From Angelakisella sp. (GTDB taxonomy: Bacteria; Bacillota; Clostridia; Oscillospirales; Ruminococcaceae), in assembly GCA_022794295.1 (NCBI GenBank), contig JAAWEO010000072.1:1-9097 (forward strand): a DNA stretch of 9,097 nt. Reading direction: 5' to 3'. Shown here one piece after another: positions 6,573 through 9,097 of this stretch. Positions within the stretch are counted from its first letter, which is position 1; each line of letters opens with the position of its first letter. Below the pieces are notes generated by a model. That model was not told where the DNA came from, searched no databases, and saw only the letters and a program-made list of their open reading frames with translations. Position numbers and translations under genes: made by a program.

Positions 6573-6588
6573 CGCGCCGGCCGGCGCG
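6573..6588. repeat. Perfect 16-bp GC palindrome after the binding-protein gene
   Basis: CGCGCCGG is followed directly by CCGGCGCG, a perfect palindrome. As RNA it can fold as a 6-bp stem with a GGCC loop. It begins 18 bases after the stop of the binding-protein gene and is not followed by a T run, so it is not a standard intrinsic terminator. It may act with the larger stem-loop at 6624-6664. Confidence 0.6.
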
Positions 6589-6623
6589 GGGAACAATAAA
6601 AAACGGGTTCTGAAACCAAACGC

Positions 6624-6664
6624 GGCGGGGGCTGCTGCGGCACAGCTTCGCAGCGGTCCCCGCC
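6624..6664 (+). promoter_or_regulatory. Long intercistronic stem-loop between binding-protein and permease genes
   Basis: Bases 6624-6639 pair with 6649-6664 to give a 16-bp stem with two G·U wobbles and a 9-base loop. It ends 25 bases before the permease ribosome binding site. The sequence after it is only loosely T-rich, so partial termination or protection of the upstream mRNA end is more likely than full termination. This would allow more binding protein than membrane subunits, as known for other importer operons. Confidence 0.65.
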
Positions 6665-6689
6665 CTTCCTATCCTTTTCCGGCATAAAA

Positions 6690-6695
6690 AAGGAG
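6690..6695 (+). promoter_or_regulatory. Ribosome binding site that fixes the permease start
   Basis: AAGGAG lies eight bases before ATG 6704. A GTG at 6695 in the same frame overlaps this site and cannot use it, so ATG 6704 is the start. Confidence 0.75.
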
Positions 6696-6703
6696 TGATA
6701 GTA

Positions 6704-8452
6704 ATGGCTGCAGCGACCACCGTAAGATCCCCGGGCAGTACCCCTGCCGAGAAGGAAAAACGGTTTTACTTTGACATCAAATGGGTCATCATTCTGGCCA
6801 TTGTGGCCTTCCTGGTGATCTTTGAGGTCTTCCCCATGCTCTACCTGGTCATCCGCGCCTTTACCGCGGACGGGGGCTTCTCCTTCCACGCCTTCCAGCG
6901 GGTGTACACCCGCCCCATGAACTGGACAGCCCTCCGGAACACCATGGTCACCGCCACCTGCTCGATGATCCTGGGGGTAATAATTGCCTTCCCCCTGGCC
7001 TGGCTGGTGGGCCGCACCAACCTGTATGGCAAAAAGTTTTTCCGCACCCTGTTTGTTACCACCTATATGGTGCCCCCCTACGTTGGAGCCATGGCCTGGC
7101 TCCGGCTTTTAAACCCCTCGGTGGGCACCCTGAATGTATTTCTGAAAAATCTCCTTCACCTGCCCGAAAACCCCTTTAACATCTATACCGTGGGCGGGCT
7201 GGTGTGGGTTCTTACTTCCTTCTACTACCCCTATGCCTTTATCACCATCTCCCGGGCCATGGAGAAGATGGACCCCTCCCTGGAGGAGGCCTCCAAGATC
7301 TCCGGGGCCAGTCCTCTGAAGACCTTGTGGACCATTACCCTGCCCATGATGGCCCCCAGCATTGTGGCCGCGGCCCTGCTGGTCTTTGTTTCCGCTGGCT
7401 CCTGCTACGGCATTCCCTCCATCATCGGGGCCCCGGGACAGGTCCACACCGTTACCACCCGGATCATCGACTTTGTGAGCATCGGCAGCCAGGATGGCAT
7501 CACCGACGCCACCACTCTGGCGGTCTTTCTGATGGTCATCGCCAACGTGGTCCTTTATGTCAGCAACTTTGTGGTGGGCAAAAAGCAGTACATCACCGTC
7601 TCCGGCAAATCCACCCGTCCCAACATTGTGGATCTGGGCCGGTGGCGGATCCCCATTACCATTCTGGTCATCCTGTTTGCCACCGTTGTGGTGCTGATCC
7701 CCTTCTTCTCTGTAGCCACCACCTCCTTTACCAAGAACCTGGGCAAGCCCCTCCTCTCCTTTGCGGACGGAAAGCTGGTCACCGATAACTTTGTGTTCCG
7801 GTTCTGGGAACGGGTGATCACCCGGGAATCTATCCTGGAATCTGCGGGGCGCTCGGTGCTGTATGCTGCCCTGGCGGCTACCTTTGGCATCATCGTTTCC
7901 TGCGTCATGGCCTACCTTCTTCAGCGCACCAACATCAAGGGCAAGAGCATCCCCGACTTCCTGATCACCCTGGGAAGCGGCACCCCCAGCGTGGTCATCG
8001 CCCTGGGGCTTATTATGACCATGTCCGGCCGGTTCGGCATCAACATCTACAACACCATGTGGATCATGATCGTGGCCTATATGGTCAAATACCTGCTGAT
8101 GGGAATGCGGACGGTGGTCTCGGCCATGAGCCAGATCCACCCCTCCCTGGAGGAGGCCTCCCTGATCTCCGGCGCCAGCTGGCTGCGGAGCTTTAAGGAC
8201 GTGACCATTCCCCTCATCGCGCCCTCGGTGGTTGCGGGCTGGTTTTTGATCTTTATGCCCTGCTTCTACGAGCTGACCATGTCCACCCTCCTGTACTCCA
8301 CCTACACCAAGACCCTGGGCATCGAGCTGTTCACCTACCAGACCTTCCACAGCCAGCAGACCGCCGCGGCCCTAGCCACGGTCATTCTGCTGCTGGTCAT
8401 TGCCGCCAACTGGCTGCTGAACAAGCTGACCAACGGCGAGTTCTCTATTTGA
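6704..8452 (+). CDS. ABC transporter permease, fused two-domain type (FbpB/PhnU-like)
   Basis: This 582-residue inner-membrane protein carries two binding-protein-dependent permease domains in one chain, so one copy can form the whole channel. The N-terminal 25 residues are polar and cytoplasmic. The first half has hydrophobic segments at about 27-50, 83-103, 116-135, 163-182, 215-240 and 270-290. The second half has them at about 316-338, 385-406, 420-440, 450-466, 505-525 and 553-572. Each half has its own coupling loop for the ATPase: LEEASKISGASPLKTLW (193-209) and LEEASLISGASWLRSF (482-497), each followed by a Pro-rich LP/IP turn. Fused permeases of this length occur with ferric-type, thiamine and 2-aminoethylphosphonate transporters. 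The gene lies 149 bases after the binding-protein gene and 19 bases before the ATPase gene. The substrate is set by the binding protein and stays open. Confidence 0.93.
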   Translation: MAAATTVRSPGSTPAEKEKRFYFDIKWVIILAIVAFLVIFEVFPMLYLVIRAFTADGGFSFHAFQRVYTRPMNWTALRNTMVTATCSMILGVIIAFPLAWLVGRTNLYGKKFFRTLFVTTYMVPPYVGAMAWLRLLNPSVGTLNVFLKNLLHLPENPFNIYTVGGLVWVLTSFYYPYAFITISRAMEKMDPSLEEASKISGASPLKTLWTITLPMMAPSIVAAALLVFVSAGSCYGIPSIIGAPGQVHTVTTRIIDFVSIGSQDGITDATTLAVFLMVIANVVLYVSNFVVGKKQYITVSGKSTRPNIVDLGRWRIPITILVILFATVVVLIPFFSVATTSFTKNLGKPLLSFADGKLVTDNFVFRFWERVITRESILESAGRSVLYAALAATFGIIVSCVMAYLLQRTNIKGKSIPDFLITLGSGTPSVVIALGLIMTMSGRFGINIYNTMWIMIVAYMVKYLLMGMRTVVSAMSQIHPSLEEASLISGASWLRSFKDVTIPLIAPSVVAGWFLIFMPCFYELTMSTLLYSTYTKTLGIELFTYQTFHSQQTAAALATVILLLVIAANWLLNKLTNGEFSI

Positions 8453-8471
8453 CGAAGGGGGACTATAAAGT

Positions 8472-9097
8472 ATGTCTACCATTACCATCAGTAACGTAAC
8501 GAAGGCCTTTGGCGACGTGGTGGTGCTGAAGGAATTCAACCAGGTGTTCCAGGACAAGGAATTTATCACCCTTCTGGGCCCCTCCGGCTGCGGCAAAACC
8601 ACCATGCTGCGGATGATCGCAGGCTTCGAGCGCCCCACCTCCGGCGAGATCAGCATCGATGGCCGGGTGGTAAGCTCCGACAAGACCTTTGTCCCCCCGG
8701 AGAAGCGGGACATCGGCATGGTTTTCCAGTCCTACGCCGTATGGCCCCATATGAACGTTTTTGACAACGTGGCCTACCCCCTGAAGATCAAAAAGCTGGA
8801 CAAAGCCACCATCAAGCAAAAGGTGGAGTGGATCCTGGAGGCTGTCCATCTGAGCCAGTACGCCGACCGGATGCCCAACCAGCTTTCCGGCGGCCAGCAG
8901 CAGCGTGTGGCCCTGGGCCGCGCCCTGGTGGCGGAGCCCAAGCTCCTCCTTTTGGACGAACCCCTCAGCAACCTGGACGCCAAGCTCCGGGAGAGCATGC
9001 GCTTCGAGATCAAGGAGATCCAGAAGAACTTCGGCATCTCTGTCGTCTACGTCACCCACGACCAGTCGGAGGCCATGGCTATGTCCGACCGGGTCAT
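8472..9097 (+). CDS. ABC transporter ATP-binding protein, ferric/phosphonate class (C-terminus beyond window)
   Basis: The first 208 residues of an ATPase that serves the fused permease just upstream are present; the reading frame runs off the right end without a stop. Motifs seen are Walker A GPSGCGKTT (36-44), Q-loop Gln86 in VFQSYAVWPHM, signature LSGGQ (138-142), Walker B LLLLDEP (158-164), D-loop SNLDA (166-170) and switch His196 in VYVTHDQSEAM. QSYAVWPHM is typical of the FbpC/PotA/PhnT group. Members usually carry a further 120-150 residues with a C-terminal regulatory TOBE-like domain, which would lie outside the window. The ATG at 8472 follows GAAGGGGGA at a slightly long spacing of about 11 bases. 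The open-ended frame is continuous with all core motifs intact. Confidence 0.93.
   Translation, partial: MSTITISNVTKAFGDVVVLKEFNQVFQDKEFITLLGPSGCGKTTMLRMIAGFERPTSGEISIDGRVVSSDKTFVPPEKRDIGMVFQSYAVWPHMNVFDNVAYPLKIKKLDKATIKQKVEWILEAVHLSQYADRMPNQLSGGQQQRVALGRALVAEPKLLLLDEPLSNLDAKLRESMRFEIKEIQKNFGISVVYVTHDQSEAMAMSDRV

Noticed and set aside
5337..6596. Minus-strand 419-residue open frame opposite the second binding protein
   Set aside because: It is antisense to a clear lipoprotein gene, rich in Gly, Val, Leu, His and Asp as expected from the complement of GC-rich codons, and has no recognisable domain.
7109..8350. Minus-strand 413-residue open frame opposite the fused permease
   Set aside because: Its composition (very high Gly, His, Asp and Gln) is typical of antisense GC-rich coding DNA, and the plus-strand permease has full domain structure and a ribosome binding site.

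Overview
The window looks like a chromosomal piece of a GC-rich, Gram-positive gut-type anaerobe of the Clostridia, most likely Oscillospiraceae or a close relative. This is an inference. It rests on strong AGGAGG-type ribosome binding sites, lipoprotein signal peptides with an L-A-G-C lipobox followed by Gly/Ser/Pro/Thr-rich linkers, GC-rich codon use, and a radical SAM/DUF4130 gene pair common in anaerobes. No tRNA, rRNA, CRISPR array, transposase or phage gene was seen.

Layout. (1) Positions 116-2334, plus strand: a clear sigma-A type promoter drives two overlapping genes. The first is a radical SAM protein with a helix-hairpin-helix near its C-terminus, of the family annotated as putative DNA modification/repair radical SAM protein. 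The second is its usual partner, a DUF4130 (SAM_7_link) protein. (2) Positions 2335-2562: a short convergent intergenic stretch with a strong stem-loop that probably ends transcription from the right and perhaps from both sides. (3) Positions 2563-5006, minus strand: a three-gene polar amino acid ABC importer, transcribed in the order lipoprotein binding protein, permease, ATPase, from a good promoter at 5130-5158. (4) Positions 5007-5444: a divergent regulatory region with a promoter on each side, an inverted repeat and a 20-bp-period direct repeat. (5) Positions 5445-9097, plus strand: a second ABC importer of the ferric/organophosphate/phosphonate type, made of a lipoprotein binding protein, a fused two-domain permease and an ATPase cut by the window end. 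A 149-base spacer with two strong stem-loops separates the binding protein from the permease.

How the genes work together. Each importer has a membrane-anchored receptor, a membrane channel and an ATPase. The minus-strand system probably brings in a polar amino acid. The plus-strand system would routinely be named an iron(III) transporter, but its binding protein lacks the paired tyrosines of classical ferric-binding proteins and has a Ser-Gly-Thr loop, so a phosphorylated or phosphonate solute is at least as likely. The radical SAM/DUF4130 pair is the least understood part of the window. A sliding-clamp-binding motif, QLSLF, near the C-terminus of the radical SAM protein supports a role at replicating or repaired DNA.
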